From contig JAFGKW010000027.1 in assembly GCA_016928355.1 (NCBI GenBank), forward strand, positions 1 to 41,756: 41,756 bases of DNA. Reading direction: 5' to 3'. The notes beneath the pieces were generated by a model. That model did not search any database and had not been told where the DNA came from. It saw only the letters and a list, made by a program, of their open reading frames with translations. The first letter of the stretch is position 1. The number at the start of each line of letters is the position of its first letter. The stretch is from Methanomicrobiaceae archaeon. Its GTDB lineage: Archaea; Halobacteriota; Methanomicrobia; Methanomicrobiales; Methanomicrobiaceae. This document shows, in pieces, positions 1 through 9,855 of this stretch. A program made the translations under genes and the position numbers.

Positions 1-1995
1 ATTCGGCAGCACCTTGATAAAATCTCTGCGCTGGAAGAGAATAATAAAAGACTCTCTGATAAAAACCTGGAACTCTCCGGGAAGGAAAAGACTGAGCATG
101 AAGAGCTTCAAAAGGTAAAGGCGGAAAATGATCTCAGGAATAAATATTATAACGCCGCAATTCGTGAGAACCCGATGCCTGTTCTAATTGCAGACAATAA
201 TCTCAGGATTAAATTATGCAACAATGCATTCGAGATCATGAGCGGCATTCCTGAACAAAAGCTCAGATCAATGAGCATTAAGGATTTCAATATAATCGAA
301 AAGAAAGGCGATGACTATTTGAAAGCAATTGAGACCGGCAGAAGATCCCGTTCTGAATTGAAGATTAAAATGCCCTCAGGAACATGCACCCTGGAACAAT
401 ATGCAATACCTTTAAGAGGAAACGGGAACGTGGAACTTCTCCTGATATACAAAGATATAACAAAGGAAAGGGAAGAAGCAGAAGAGATTAAAAACAAATT
501 AGACGAAATTGAAGCACTGAAGAAGAGATCCGAGATCATTGTCCAGGAAAATCCAATGCCAATCCTCCTTATGAACAAACGGCTTGGAATAATCGTTGCA
601 AATCCTGCATTTGAAGAGATGAGTGGGATACCCCTGCACAATATCACAAAGATGAGTGCAAGGGATTTCAAGGTATTAAAACAGGAAGGAAAAGGCCTCA
701 AACACACTTTGGAAAATAAGATCCGTGCTTCCGGTGAGGTAGAGATCGAGATGCCCACAGGAATCCATATCCTTGAACAGTATTCGATTCCGATTATAAA
801 TGATAAAAGAGAGGTCATCAATATTCTGGCAGTATACAATGATGTTACCGAGATCAGAAAGAAGAATGCTGAGATTGAAGAACTCAGGGAAAAAGAGAGA
901 GAGGAAGCAAAAATCCTGACTGAAAGTATAGATCTCATTACCGAAAAGATGATTGGAATGACCTCGGGTGATCTTACCGTAAATGTCGAAATATTTGAAG
1001 ACGATCCTCTTGCATTATTAAAGAAGCATTTCAACAGCTCGGTTAAAGAATTTGGGGATTTGATTTCTGTAATCAACGAAAAAGCAAATGTCATTGAGAG
1101 TACAGCAGAGGAACTCAGCTCAAACAGCGACGATATTGCAAGGGCAAATGAAAAACTTGCACTCAATTCCGAAGAATCTGCAGAATTTTTAAGAGACCTC
1201 ATGGAGAGATTCGAAAGAATCAGCCTTGGGATCTCCGATCTTTCAGCTTCAATCGAAGAAATATCAAGTACATCGCAGGAGGTTACAAAACAGGCAAATC
1301 AGGCTGCAGTCGAAGGAAAAAATGCTGCTGAGATTGGAAAGGAAGCCTCCGAAAATATGGAGAATGTCGGCAGGATATCACAACAGAGCGTTAATGAAAT
1401 CAACCTCCTGAACCAGGAAATGTATAAAATAAATGATATTGTGAAACTTATCGGAGGTATCGCCGAACAAACAAATATGCTTGCATTAAATGCCGCAATT
1501 GAAGCTGCAAGAGCCGGCGAGCATGGCAGAGGCTTTTCGGTGGTTGCCGGAGAGATCAGGAATCTTGCCGGAGAGTCAAAAGAGGCAACAAGAACGATTG
1601 AATTACTGATCTCAGAGATCCAGAAGAACAGCAATAATACTGCAAGTTCAATGAGACAGGCAGATGATGAGATCCAGACAGGGATTGAAAGCGTCAATCT
1701 GGCTGTAAATGCTCTAAATAATATTGCAAATGATATTGAGATCGCTTCAAGGGGAATTACGGAGATTTCACACGCAACCGAGACACAGGCATATGAAATA
1801 AATTCATTCATGAATAATATCGAGGAGGCAAATGCTCTCACACGCGGAAATCTGGAGAAACTCGAGGGCATGGCAGCCATGGCAGAAGAGATCAGTGCAA
1901 CCACTGAGGAAGTAGGCAGCATCTCACACGAAATGCATAATCTGTCTTCAGGTCTTCAGGAGACAATGAAAAAATTCAGGATTAATTCAAACTGA
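1..1995 (+). CDS. Soluble PAS-PAS methyl-accepting chemotaxis protein, 5'-truncated by the window
   Basis: The reading frame is open from base 1, so the start lies upstream; 664 residues are visible. The first 50 or so residues form a charged coiled coil. Two PAS domains follow (about residues 52-155 and 175-285), each opening with an E-N-P-M-P motif and ending in a C-terminal coiled coil. A HAMP-like stretch (S-G-D-L-T-V) leads into the methyl-accepting signalling domain, whose hairpin tip (about residues 486-525, with [15 protein letters not shown]) is the part that contacts CheA and CheW in this family. No membrane span is visible, so it is probably a cytoplasmic receptor sensing through PAS; the ligand cannot be told from sequence. 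The next gene is cheR, whose product would methylate it. Confidence 0.95.
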   Translation: MRQHLDKISALEENNKRLSDKNLELSGKEKTEHEELQKVKAENDLRNKYYNAAIRENPMPVLIADNNLRIKLCNNAFEIMSGIPEQKLRSMSIKDFNIIEKKGDDYLKAIETGRRSRSELKIKMPSGTCTLEQYAIPLRGNGNVELLLIYKDITKEREEAEEIKNKLDEIEALKKRSEIIVQENPMPILLMNKRLGIIVANPAFEEMSGIPLHNITKMSARDFKVLKQEGKGLKHTLENKIRASGEVEIEMPTGIHILEQYSIPIINDKREVINILAVYNDVTEIRKKNAEIEELREKEREEAKILTESIDLITEKMIGMTSGDLTVNVEIFEDDPLALLKKHFNSSVKEFGDLISVINEKANVIESTAEELSSNSDDIARANEKLALNSEESAEFLRDLMERFERISLGISDLSASIEEISSTSQEVTKQANQAAVEGKNAAEIGKEASENMENVGRISQQSVNEINLLNQEMYKINDIVKLIGGIAEQTNMLALNAAIEAARAGEHGRGFSVVAGEIRNLAGESKEATRTIELLISEIQKNSNNTASSMRQADDEIQTGIESVNLAVNALNNIANDIEIASRGITEISHATETQAYEINSFMNNIEEANALTRGNLEKLEGMAAMAEEISATTEEVGSISHEMHNLSSGLQETMKKFRINSN

Positions 1996-2056
1996 ATTTT
2001 AATTGCATAATTTATTATTTTTAAAATTAATATATATAATATGGATAAGATCTCCC

Positions 2057-2857
2057 ATGCAGGATGAAAATTTCAATTTACTTAAAAAAAGTATAGAAAG
2101 AATTCTTGGAATACAGTGCGGCTCATATAAGGAAGAATATATTAAACGGCGTGTACTGTCCCGGATGAGGATTAGAGGAAAAGAGGAATATAAAGATTAT
2201 AACTCTCTACTTGTACAGGATAAAGATGAACAGGAATCCCTCAGAAACGCACTTACAATCAATGTAACCAAATTCTGGAGGGATAAAGAAGTTTTCGAGA
2301 TCATAAAAGCTGAGATCATTCCTGAAATTCTGAAAAAACGCGGAAAAGCAAGAATATGGAGTGCAGGATGCTCAACCGGGGAAGAACCATATACACTTGC
2401 ATTAATTGCATATGATTTAATCAGACTGAAACCGGATTCGCAGGTTGTAATATATGCAACCGATATTGACAGAGAAGTTCTTAAAAAGGCCAAAGAAGGG
2501 ATATATGACAAAAAATCTCTTGAAAACCTATCAGAAAGCCAGGTAAAAAGACATTTTATTCAGCTCGAAGACGGAAAATACCAGGTAAAACAACACCTGA
2601 AAGATATGGTCAGGTTCTCATGGCACGACCTTATGAGCGGGAAACCTGCAACCAATTATCTTGATATGGTAACATGCCGTAACGTGACAATATACTTTAC
2701 TGAACAGCAGAAAAATGACCTCGCAAGAATGTTTTATCCGGCTCTCGTTTCAGAAGGATTCTACATCATGGGAAAAACGGAATTTATGGCAAGGGAACTT
2801 GAGGATAAGTATAAACCATACAATGCTCTTCAAAAAATTTACAGGAAATCATCATAA
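2057..2857 (+). CDS. cheR: Chemotaxis protein methyltransferase CheR
   Basis: A 266-residue SAM-dependent methyltransferase that esterifies glutamates of chemoreceptors. The helical N-terminal domain (about residues 5-60) is followed by the SAM-binding motif S-A-G-C-S-T-G-E-E-P-Y, an acidic motif in A-T-D-I-D-R, and the late C-R-N-V-T-I-Y-F motif typical of CheR. The frame is open back to 2003, but those 18 residues come from AT-rich DNA with a TATA-like tract (about 2027-2040), and homologues start near M-Q-D-E-N, so the ATG at 2057 is chosen. It lies 61 bases after the chemoreceptor gene and probably acts on it. No cheB, cheA or cheW is in the window. Confidence 0.93.
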   Translation: MQDENFNLLKKSIERILGIQCGSYKEEYIKRRVLSRMRIRGKEEYKDYNSLLVQDKDEQESLRNALTINVTKFWRDKEVFEIIKAEIIPEILKKRGKARIWSAGCSTGEEPYTLALIAYDLIRLKPDSQVVIYATDIDREVLKKAKEGIYDKKSLENLSESQVKRHFIQLEDGKYQVKQHLKDMVRFSWHDLMSGKPATNYLDMVTCRNVTIYFTEQQKNDLARMFYPALVSEGFYIMGKTEFMARELEDKYKPYNALQKIYRKSS

Positions 2858-3112
2858 AAGAAATCCTGACTTTTCATCATTCTCACTTTCAGTTTCATCC
2901 TTTTTTGTAAATTTCTCAAGCATCTCCTTCCTTTCATTTATTCTTTTCATCTCTGCATAGACAATAAGAAAATTGATTACTATTACAACAATAACAAGAG
3001 TCAGACCAATTCCAAGCATTATTCCCTGTGTTGTAAAAAAGAGAGCCAGCAGAAGAACTACAAATGAGATAAGATAGAAAATAACCCATGTTCGCACTTC
3101 ATTGAATGACAT
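2852..3112 (-). CDS. Small two-span membrane protein, unknown function
   Basis: An 86-residue protein with two hydrophobic segments (about residues 9-28 and 32-53), followed by a highly charged C-terminal tail rich in K, E and D. The charge pattern suggests a hairpin in the membrane with a cytoplasmic tail. Its 3' end overlaps that of cheR by six bases in convergent orientation. No family is recognised. The start is ATG and the upstream region (3113-3243) is an AT-rich divergent promoter region shared with the next gene. Confidence 0.7.
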   Translation of the reverse strand: MSFNEVRTWVIFYLISFVVLLLALFFTTQGIMLGIGLTLVIVVIVINFLIVYAEMKRINERKEMLEKFTKKDETESENDEKSGFLL

Positions 3113-3243
3113 CTGAAAAATCCTTTCCTCTTATTATGTATTTCTTTCAATAAACTAATAGTTTTTTTAACTTTTCATTTTTTATATAACTTTCCCGGTT
3201 TTATTTATAGAATCTTTTTTAATTTTAAGGAACATCAGTTATT

Positions 3244-4029
3244 GTGGATAAAAAAGACCTTCTTACATTTGTAACCGCTATTCTTTTTGTCCTGGGGATT
3301 GCTCTGGTTACCCACCCGCCGGAATTTGGATCATCAGGAGCAGAAACGACCCAGGGTTTGGACCAAAAAGGAGCAATTTCAGGATATTGCACCGATTCTT
3401 CATGCTGCAGCGATAAAGTCCAATATACCTACATCACGGAAAGAATAGATCCCCCATTTATAATTCAATACAACAATGATCTCAGTACGATTTATGCACC
3501 CGGTGCACAGGGATATCCGCGGCTTCATCTTCCGGGCAATGTTTATGTCCCGGTTGGAAATTTTTATGTCCCTTCTACTTATGGTTCCGGTCAGGCAACT
3601 GATATGGACACATATGTCAGTTCAGACCTATTTTCACCGGACATCTGGGGAGATTCCGGAGACTTTCAGACTTTTGCATATATGAAAGGCAATAAAAGCG
3701 GTTATTCCAAAATTTTCGGAGTTCCCTACTCTCTATGGAGAATAAACTGTACAATGAAACCTGATGGAAATCCCGCATATTCCCGACTTATGTGGGTTCT
3801 CGTCGATTCTGCCACAGGAGACGTAATTACAGGAGGTAATATATTCCCGCAGGGTGAGATTTTAAAGGAGGTCACTGTTTACGATAAAAAGATGTACTTC
3901 ATAATACAGGCTGAAAATGTTCTTTCATTCAGTATTGAACTCCAGACACCTATAGTTACATATAATAATATTTATCCAAAACCTGCTGAATCCAAACTTG
4001 TTGATTTCCTGAATACAATGGGAAACTAA
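3244..4029 (+). CDS. Membrane-anchored extracytoplasmic protein, unknown function
   Basis: A 261-residue protein with one N-terminal hydrophobic segment (about residues 7-23) that acts as an uncleaved anchor or signal peptide. The rest is polar, rich in Y, G, P and S, with a clustered cysteine stretch (Y-C-T-D-S-S-C-C) near residue 55, as expected of an exported beta-rich domain. The start codon is GTG, preceded by A-A-G-G-A-A; no better start lies downstream before the hydrophobic segment. It converges on the lipoprotein gene at 4646 with only eight bases between stops. Two exported unknowns side by side hint at a shared cell-surface role, but no function can be assigned. Confidence 0.75.
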   Translation: MDKKDLLTFVTAILFVLGIALVTHPPEFGSSGAETTQGLDQKGAISGYCTDSSCCSDKVQYTYITERIDPPFIIQYNNDLSTIYAPGAQGYPRLHLPGNVYVPVGNFYVPSTYGSGQATDMDTYVSSDLFSPDIWGDSGDFQTFAYMKGNKSGYSKIFGVPYSLWRINCTMKPDGNPAYSRLMWVLVDSATGDVITGGNIFPQGEILKEVTVYDKKMYFIIQAENVLSFSIELQTPIVTYNNIYPKPAESKLVDFLNTMGN

Positions 4030-4037
4030 TATTATTT

Positions 4038-4646
4038 TCAGCTCATTGCAATTGCATATTCTTCAGCAAGATTTGACATAAGATTGTCCATCTGCTCAAT
4101 TTTTACCTTTAATTCAATGATATCTGCCTGCATGAACAGAGGAACAAGATTCATATTTATTCCATTAATACGGGTTTTTGCAGAATGCAGTTTGTTTCTT
4201 GCAGAGGCGAGGGCTGCATCACTTGCATTCATTTCATTTCTCCAGTTTTCCTCTTCATAATATGCAGCATAATAGTCTGCATTGTCACTGTGTTCAATGA
4301 CATTTGCGAGCTCTCTCATTGAAGATATAAGTTCAAGGTAAGTACAGGACAATGTCCTCAGAGCATATATTTTCCGTATATCATCTTCATTTTCAGGTTT
4401 TATACCGGATAACGTATCAAAAGCAATCGAAAACTGATATTCAGCCGCTGAAAGCTGGGCCCTGATATTGCCTGGATTTTCACTGTTCCAGTCTATTGAA
4501 AAAAGTCTTGATTCTGCATCCTTCATCAGCAACTCCATCTGATCGATATTTGCTTCTTCACTTTCACCTGAAACTGTACATCCGGCTATCAGAGAAAAAA
4601 TAAGAGAAACTATCAGAAGTGCTATAGAAAGAATATCTTTTTGCAT
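4038..4646 (-). CDS. Predicted lipoprotein, unknown function
   Basis: A 202-residue protein. The N-terminus has a lysine, a hydrophobic stretch and a lipobox L-I-A-G-C with the cysteine at about residue 22, followed by a short acidic linker. The mature part is predicted to be almost wholly helical, with spaced heptad-like leucines and isoleucines, suggesting a helical bundle outside the membrane. No family is recognised. It is convergent with the exported protein ending at 4029. Confidence 0.7.
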   Translation of the reverse strand: MQKDILSIALLIVSLIFSLIAGCTVSGESEEANIDQMELLMKDAESRLFSIDWNSENPGNIRAQLSAAEYQFSIAFDTLSGIKPENEDDIRKIYALRTLSCTYLELISSMRELANVIEHSDNADYYAAYYEEENWRNEMNASDAALASARNKLHSAKTRINGINMNLVPLFMQADIIELKVKIEQMDNLMSNLAEEYAIAMS

Positions 4647-4780
4647 AATTACAGTGTCCCGTTCATCCTGTGAATTTGTTAAATAAGAATAAACCCTGAT
4701 TCCTCAATATATTATTGGAATATTCATAAAAATATTTGTCTTTTTAATAACACTCATCCCAGGATAAAATAAACCGCTTC

Positions 4781-4996
4781 TTAATCCACTTTTTCAATTA
4801 TGATTTTTATTCTGTCTCCATTCTTTAGACCATGTCCTTTGGGGATATCAATATTGAACCACAGGCCCATTGGATTTCCTTCATCTGTTTTCGCATTTTC
4901 CTGATGAGTCCCCTGGTTCATCAGGCAGTCCTTCTCTAAATTTATATTTGCAATAAATTCTATGTCGGATGTAAATTCCAAAATTTTTTCAGCCAT
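4781..4996 (-). CDS. Small hypothetical protein
   Basis: A 71-residue protein starting at ATG 4996; a TTG one codon upstream is the alternative. The C-terminal half (from about residue 44) alternates hydrophobic and polar residues with G-H-G-L-K-N-G-D-R, as in a small beta-barrel. The N-terminal half has one cysteine and no recognisable motif. It may be transcribed with the gene ending at 5061. Function unknown; coding is supported by amino-acid composition rather than by homology. Confidence 0.55.
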   Translation of the reverse strand: MAEKILEFTSDIEFIANINLEKDCLMNQGTHQENAKTDEGNPMGLWFNIDIPKGHGLKNGDRIKIIIEKVD

Positions 4997-5060
4997 CAAG
5001 AATTATTTGTAAAAAAAATATTTTAAACTAACGAAAAGGAGATGGATGATGTTTTTTTTC

Positions 5061-5342
5061 TCAGCATGCCTTTATAGTAACCCGCCAGGTGGTACTGTTT
5101 GAATAACTCCACCGTAAGATTTCAAGTTCATCACAAATCTCAGCGAGAATTGCAAGATTTGTTCCAACTTCCTTCGGTGACAAACCCAAATCTTTGGCTA
5201 TATATTTGGATTTAAAGTAATGTTTACCCTTATCCAAACCGGATTTCAAATAATAGAGAATTTTATGCTGAGTGCCTGAATATTTTTCCAGCATATCGCT
5301 TTTAGAGCCCAAATTAACTACCTCCCTTAGAGATAAGACCAT
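5061..5342 (-). CDS. Winged-helix-like DNA-binding protein (DUF7123 type)
   Basis: A 93-residue protein. The central part, Y-F-K-S-K-Y-I-A-K-D-L-G-L-S-P-K-E-V-G-T-N-L, reads as a helix-turn-helix in which the second helix would sit in the major groove, and the tail T-T-W-R-V would form the wing. From memory this pattern matches short archaeal proteins grouped as DUF7123, best known in haloarchaea; the name is not verified. Upstream DNA (5343-5400) is very AT-rich and holds several TATA-like sequences. It may act as a small regulator, but no target can be seen. Confidence 0.65.
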   Translation of the reverse strand: MVLSLREVVNLGSKSDMLEKYSGTQHKILYYLKSGLDKGKHYFKSKYIAKDLGLSPKEVGTNLAILAEICDELEILRWSYSNSTTWRVTIKAC

Positions 5343-5513
5343 ATTAGTTATATAAATATATAAACTTTCCTGTATAAATTCAAAAATTTCTACCCAATTC
5401 TAAATCCGATTATGAATACAGACTGTAATTATTGAGATCAGATAAAATTAGGATCTAAAAATAATCTTCAATCAATATTTATAGTTAGAATTATTGGAAA
5501 AAATAATAATAGA

Positions 5514-7349
5514 TCATTCTATTGGGAATTTTCCTATTTTTTCTATCAGACCGGATATTACTGTATCTCTCATACCTTCAACAAATTTTATTGAGCCTAC
5601 AACAAGGTGACCGCCACCGTTCACTCCGCCACCAATGATCTCCTCTCTTAGTTCTCTTACCATCAAAGGAATATTCATGAGTACTCCACGAGATCTGATT
5701 ACCGCAAAATCAGGGCCGATTCCAAGAGTTACAACAGGTTTGCCTTCATTTTCCTTACAAAGTATGTCATGTATCTCCCCTGAAGTTTTTCCGGGAGGAG
5801 GGAAAGTAAACCTGTGGGCATAGATCTCTACATCTATCGTAAAGAGGAGTGAATCGTTCTCAAGAACCGATCTCTCAACATGCGGCATGGAGGTCTGAAG
5901 CTGTTCCTCAATCGCTGCATTTGCCTCAGTTACAAGAAGAGAAACAAGTTTTTTGTGCCTCACATGATCATTTTTGAGATTTAAAATATCCTTAACAATC
6001 TCTCTTCCGTCATTGAACCGAAGCCAGAACTGCTCATAGTCAAGAGCAAGCGCAATATCTTTACAATTCTCTTCCGAATATTCATCCTCGACAAGCCGGA
6101 GGTATTTTTCCCTCTCCGGGGCCTCACTTCTGTCTCCTACAGCTGCCACAGCCGGGAAATGCCGGATATATTTTTCAACAGGAGGGAAGATCATTCTTGC
6201 AAGTTCAGCACCGAGCATTCCTGCAGTAACCCCGAAATCTCCTCCTACATGATATGGATTAACATGTGCAGAGAGAAATTCATCGGTAGATTCGTCAGGG
6301 TGATGGTGATCCACAACAAGTATAGTGAGATCATATACCTTTGCCATCCTGTAGGACGGTTCATCCTCCTCGGTTGACCCGTTATCCATCATAAGAATAA
6401 TAGGCATCTTCTGCCCGTATTTGACATTGTCCTTTAAGGCATAATCGAGATCCCTGGTGACATCCTCTATTTCATAAAATGGAGCTTTTGAAGGGGCGCG
6501 TTTGAAGAGGTGGCTTTCAGTGTCTGGATCCCCTCCTTCTTCACGAATTAAAGATGTGATTGCTTTTTCAACTGATACTGCAGCAACAATCCCGTCGGCA
6601 TCCGCATGATGGCGAAGAATAATCGGCTGGTTCGTAAAGACCGCTTTCCGGATTATAAAAGCCACTTCCTTCATTGCAGGCTTTAATTTTTCCAGAACTT
6701 CGCTTTCTATCATAAAGGGAAGATCTTCAGGATATGCCCTGTCATCAAGAGCTTTCTCGATTCTTTTTAGAACCTGCTGTTTTTCTTCTTCAGGGAGAAC
6801 CTCCATATAGCTGATTTCAACCTGGAGCTGGTCATTTCTCATCATGACCTCTCCACTGACATGCACTATATCCCCAAGTTCAACTTCGGGATAGGCTCTC
6901 TTGCCGGCCTCAATAAATGCAGCCCCGTTCTCCTTGCCTGTCTCATCAATCATCGTGAAGATAGTCGGACCGCTCGTCTGCTTGATCTGGGCGATCTCGA
7001 CATCAAGACTGACATTGTAGCCGACCTTATTTTTAAGATCACCAAGTCTCGTCTGTGATTTCTTGCACATCACAGAATTAACTTCATAATCCCTGATAAT
7101 AATCTCCTCAAGATCAATGTTGCCGTTATCCCGGATATTCCTTACAAGGACCAGAATTTTGTCCCCTTCCACATGCTCTGACTTAACATTGCTTATATGA
7201 ATCAGGCCTTTTATATGGCTGTTTAGATAAACGAAAGTCCCGAATTTTGCAAAACCCTGCACTTTCGCCTCATATATTTCTCCGATTACAATATCGCTCA
7301 ATTCACACCCGGAACCAAGACGATAGACCAAATTTTCTTTACTTTCCAT
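5514..7349 (-). CDS. Archaeal RecJ-like DHH-family nuclease with N-terminal S1 domain
   Basis: About 611 residues. An S1 RNA/DNA-binding domain lies at the N-terminus (I-V-I-G-E-I-Y-E to H-I-S-N-V, about residues 17-65), followed by an OB-fold region (about 105-190). The DHH phosphoesterase core has motif R-H-H-A-D-A-D-G near residue 250 and V-V-D-H-H-H-P near 350. The DHHA1-type C-terminus carries G-G-G-V-N-G-G-G-H. The layout is that of archaeal RecJ-like/GAN proteins, which degrade single-stranded nucleic acid and can associate with the replication complex. A GTG at 7361 in frame would overlap the upstream gene by eight bases; the ATG at 7349, five bases after that gene's stop, is preferred. 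It is the last gene of the minus-strand run beginning at 12882. Confidence 0.9.
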   Translation of the reverse strand: MESKENLVYRLGSGCELSDIVIGEIYEAKVQGFAKFGTFVYLNSHIKGLIHISNVKSEHVEGDKILVLVRNIRDNGNIDLEEIIIRDYEVNSVMCKKSQTRLGDLKNKVGYNVSLDVEIAQIKQTSGPTIFTMIDETGKENGAAFIEAGKRAYPEVELGDIVHVSGEVMMRNDQLQVEISYMEVLPEEEKQQVLKRIEKALDDRAYPEDLPFMIESEVLEKLKPAMKEVAFIIRKAVFTNQPIILRHHADADGIVAAVSVEKAITSLIREEGGDPDTESHLFKRAPSKAPFYEIEDVTRDLDYALKDNVKYGQKMPIILMMDNGSTEEDEPSYRMAKVYDLTILVVDHHHPDESTDEFLSAHVNPYHVGGDFGVTAGMLGAELARMIFPPVEKYIRHFPAVAAVGDRSEAPEREKYLRLVEDEYSEENCKDIALALDYEQFWLRFNDGREIVKDILNLKNDHVRHKKLVSLLVTEANAAIEEQLQTSMPHVERSVLENDSLLFTIDVEIYAHRFTFPPPGKTSGEIHDILCKENEGKPVVTLGIGPDFAVIRSRGVLMNIPLMVRELREEIIGGGVNGGGHLVVGSIKFVEGMRDTVISGLIEKIGKFPIE

Positions 7350-7353
7350 TGAA

Positions 7354-8574
7354 TTATTCACATCCGGTTAATTTTTCTGACCCATTGCCCTTACCTGCTC
7401 CCGAGAGAGCATAAAGCCTGCACTCACCATCTCTTCTTCCTTTTGCAATAATTACATCTCCGGCATTCAGCACCGTATTCTTTCCCGGCCGGTATTTCCA
7501 CCGGTCACCACTTTCGATAGCCATAACAACCATTCCGGTGACTATCCCCAGAGATGCTTCTTTTAAGGTTTTACTCACAAGGGAAGAGGATTCGCTTATC
7601 TGGATCTTGGAGATTATTTCATCAGACTCCCTCACAATTTTTTTGAAAACCGGAGGTATTTCTATATCCCTTAAAATTACATCGACAATAAGGGAGGCAG
7701 CATTGCTTATACCTTCAGCAAAAGAAGACATATACAGCATACCACGCAGATATTCGACATTTGATATTCTTTTGGCAGCTTCAAGAATCCAGAGATCGAG
7801 TTTGTATCTCATATCATCCATCCTGGAATCCAGGGATACAACTTCATCGGCGACCTCCCGGTTATTGAACATAAGGGAAGAATATGCAAGACCTACTGCA
7901 AGTTCACTTAAGTCCTTCATCTCGATTATAAGTGAGACAGCCCTGTCAAGATCAGAGACCACTGCACCTGAAGACTCCTCTTCGGAAATCCTTGGATCAT
8001 TGCCTGTAATCTCATATAAAGGCAGAATTCCTACTTCAAGTCCTTTTGCCAGTAGAATGTCACCATCAAGAATTCTTGTGTCTCTGTCGGGATCATATAT
8101 CCACGAGACACCTCTCCTTATTGCAATAATCCTCATACCGGTTGTACTCTGGAGCTTCTGTTCACCGAGTGTCTTGCCGTCAATATTGCTGTTGTCCCTG
8201 ACTTTGACATGAAAAGTCACTTCTTCCGCTTCAGGCAGGGCCTGTTTAAGCCTGGAAGGAAACTTTACGTCCTTAAGAATGATTTTAGCAATCTCAGATG
8301 CCGAGTTGGATATCTTTTCGGCGGCCTCTGCAACCTGAAGCATTCCGCTCATAGACTCGGCCTCCTCGACTCTTCTCGCGCCGAGAATGCTCTGGATTCT
8401 TGCCTGGTAAACCAGCTGGTTCATACTCTCTTCAAGGTTTAATACCTCTCTGGCAATTTCTTTATTTTCAAAAAGAATTGCAGAATATGCAAGGTCGACC
8501 ATAAGTTCGGCGATATCCTTCATTTCTATAAGAACATCCTTGAAACTTACAGGCTGATATTCGAGTTCAGTCAT
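7354..8574 (-). CDS. PhoU/TrkA-C (RCK_C) tandem-repeat protein, probable cation transport regulator
   Basis: A 406-residue cytoplasmic protein made of two similar halves. Each half has a PhoU-like helical bundle (about residues 8-100 and 212-310) followed by an RCK_C/TrkA-C ligand-binding domain (about 110-195 and 318-400; note the repeated D-I-L-L-A-K-G and D-V-I-I-A-K-G strands). RCK_C domains bind nucleotides or ions and gate channels or transporters. No membrane span is present. It lies just downstream of the MgtE-like transporter gene (gap 55 bases), as often found in archaea, so it most likely tunes that transporter. This partnership is inferred from context. Confidence 0.85.
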   Translation of the reverse strand: MTELEYQPVSFKDVLIEMKDIAELMVDLAYSAILFENKEIAREVLNLEESMNQLVYQARIQSILGARRVEEAESMSGMLQVAEAAEKISNSASEIAKIILKDVKFPSRLKQALPEAEEVTFHVKVRDNSNIDGKTLGEQKLQSTTGMRIIAIRRGVSWIYDPDRDTRILDGDILLAKGLEVGILPLYEITGNDPRISEEESSGAVVSDLDRAVSLIIEMKDLSELAVGLAYSSLMFNNREVADEVVSLDSRMDDMRYKLDLWILEAAKRISNVEYLRGMLYMSSFAEGISNAASLIVDVILRDIEIPPVFKKIVRESDEIISKIQISESSSLVSKTLKEASLGIVTGMVVMAIESGDRWKYRPGKNTVLNAGDVIIAKGRRDGECRLYALSGAGKGNGSEKLTGCE

Positions 8575-8629
8575 AACTTAATTGATCCTTAAATCCTGTT
8601 TCCAAAATATTTATCAGTTTATGTTTATT

Positions 8630-9838
8630 TTACAAGAGTAAATTTATGACGGTTACCAGAAGGGCCGCACCTGCAAGATCGATAAAACTCGTGATTACAG
8701 GAATACCGAAATTATCCGGATCAAGACCGTATCGAAATGACATGCTCGCCGCAAAATATCCGACTATATTTACAAACGTAATGACAACCAGTCCGGCAGA
8801 AAGGCATGTTATCAGGAGAATCATAAAAGCAGGAGTTTCAAGACCGATTATAAGTGCAGAAGAATATGCAATTACTGCCAGAAGAGGCAGAAGTACAAGA
8901 GAGAAGATATAGCTCTCTGCGAAATGGCCGATAACATCCCGATGGGGAATTGCCGAAGGAATGATCTCTCCCATATGCATACCTGTTGCAAGCCTTGAAC
9001 ACAATATTCCACCAATGGACCCGCATCCACCCATAAATGGAGGAATAAGTATCAAAAACACCGCATAAGAGATCAGCCTCTCAAGATCAGCAGCATAGGT
9101 CATTCCTGCCAGTACACCAAGGAATGAGAGAGGGATCAATAAAGGGACGATCTCTTTAAGTATTTCACGTGAGGATTCACCAGAATTATGAATATATAAC
9201 AAAAATCCTGCTACTGATACCAGGCTGACCGTGACAAAAAGAATTAATCTCAATTCTTCAGAGACGGACATAATTAAAACCGCTGTCAGTATAAGGATTG
9301 GTATCGTCACAATATCCCCGGAAGTGGTAACTGTCGGAGAGGCGATCATATCGAGATCAATCTCCTTTTTATGGCTGATTACTGTTATCAGAAGTGTTAT
9401 CACAATAACTATAATCCCGGAAACCACCCCTGATACTACTGAAATCAGGATAAAATCAAATATTGAGAGGCCTTTGAGGCCGAAAATATATGATATTACC
9501 CATGCAAAAAAACCCAGGACGAATGACAGCAGAACCGTGGCATAAAATGAAGCCCTGGTATTGGCTCCCAGAACACTGTCTCTTCCAAAATCGACCTCAA
9601 ATTCACCAAGGTGCATAGCAGAAGATAGCCTTGAAGCCATAACTCCGGAGATACTCCCCCGCATATTAATTGAAGGCGGGACCAGGACCATTAATCCGGG
9701 GATAAGAGCTATTATTTCACTTGAATTGCCCAGGTATATACCGGCCGCACTGGCTGCAAAGGCACTGACCAGAAGAGCTGCAAGACCCAGTAAAAACAAT
9801 CTTCTCTGATGGCCAACAACTGCCGGTAGCAACTTCAT
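8630..9838 (-). CDS. MgtE/SLC41-family divalent cation transporter
   Basis: About 402 residues, almost wholly hydrophobic, with two homologous MgtE membrane domains. Each opens with the same signature: P-G-L-M-V-L-V-P-P-S-I-N-M-R-G-S near residue 47 and I-L-I-P-P-F-M-G-G-C-G-S near residue 264, both followed by S-R-L and M-H-(L/M)-G-E. Such two-domain archaeal forms lack the cytosolic N and CBS domains of bacterial MgtE and resemble eukaryotic SLC41; Mg2+ is the likely substrate. A GTG start at 9859 would overlap the RNase Z stop; the ATG at 9838, with G-G-G-A-G upstream, is preferred but not proven. Regulation is probably by the adjacent PhoU/RCK_C protein. Confidence 0.88.
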   Translation of the reverse strand: MKLLPAVVGHQRRLFLLGLAALLVSAFAASAAGIYLGNSSEIIALIPGLMVLVPPSINMRGSISGVMASRLSSAMHLGEFEVDFGRDSVLGANTRASFYATVLLSFVLGFFAWVISYIFGLKGLSIFDFILISVVSGVVSGIIVIVITLLITVISHKKEIDLDMIASPTVTTSGDIVTIPILILTAVLIMSVSEELRLILFVTVSLVSVAGFLLYIHNSGESSREILKEIVPLLIPLSFLGVLAGMTYAADLERLISYAVFLILIPPFMGGCGSIGGILCSRLATGMHMGEIIPSAIPHRDVIGHFAESYIFSLVLLPLLAVIAYSSALIIGLETPAFMILLITCLSAGLVVITFVNIVGYFAASMSFRYGLDPDNFGIPVITSFIDLAGAALLVTVINLLL

Positions 9839-9855
9839 CACCTTCTCCCATAATA

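Noticed and set aside
315-1202. A 295-codon open frame antisense to the chemoreceptor gene
   Set aside because: Same reason: the serine/leucine-rich product mirrors the E/K-rich chemoreceptor.
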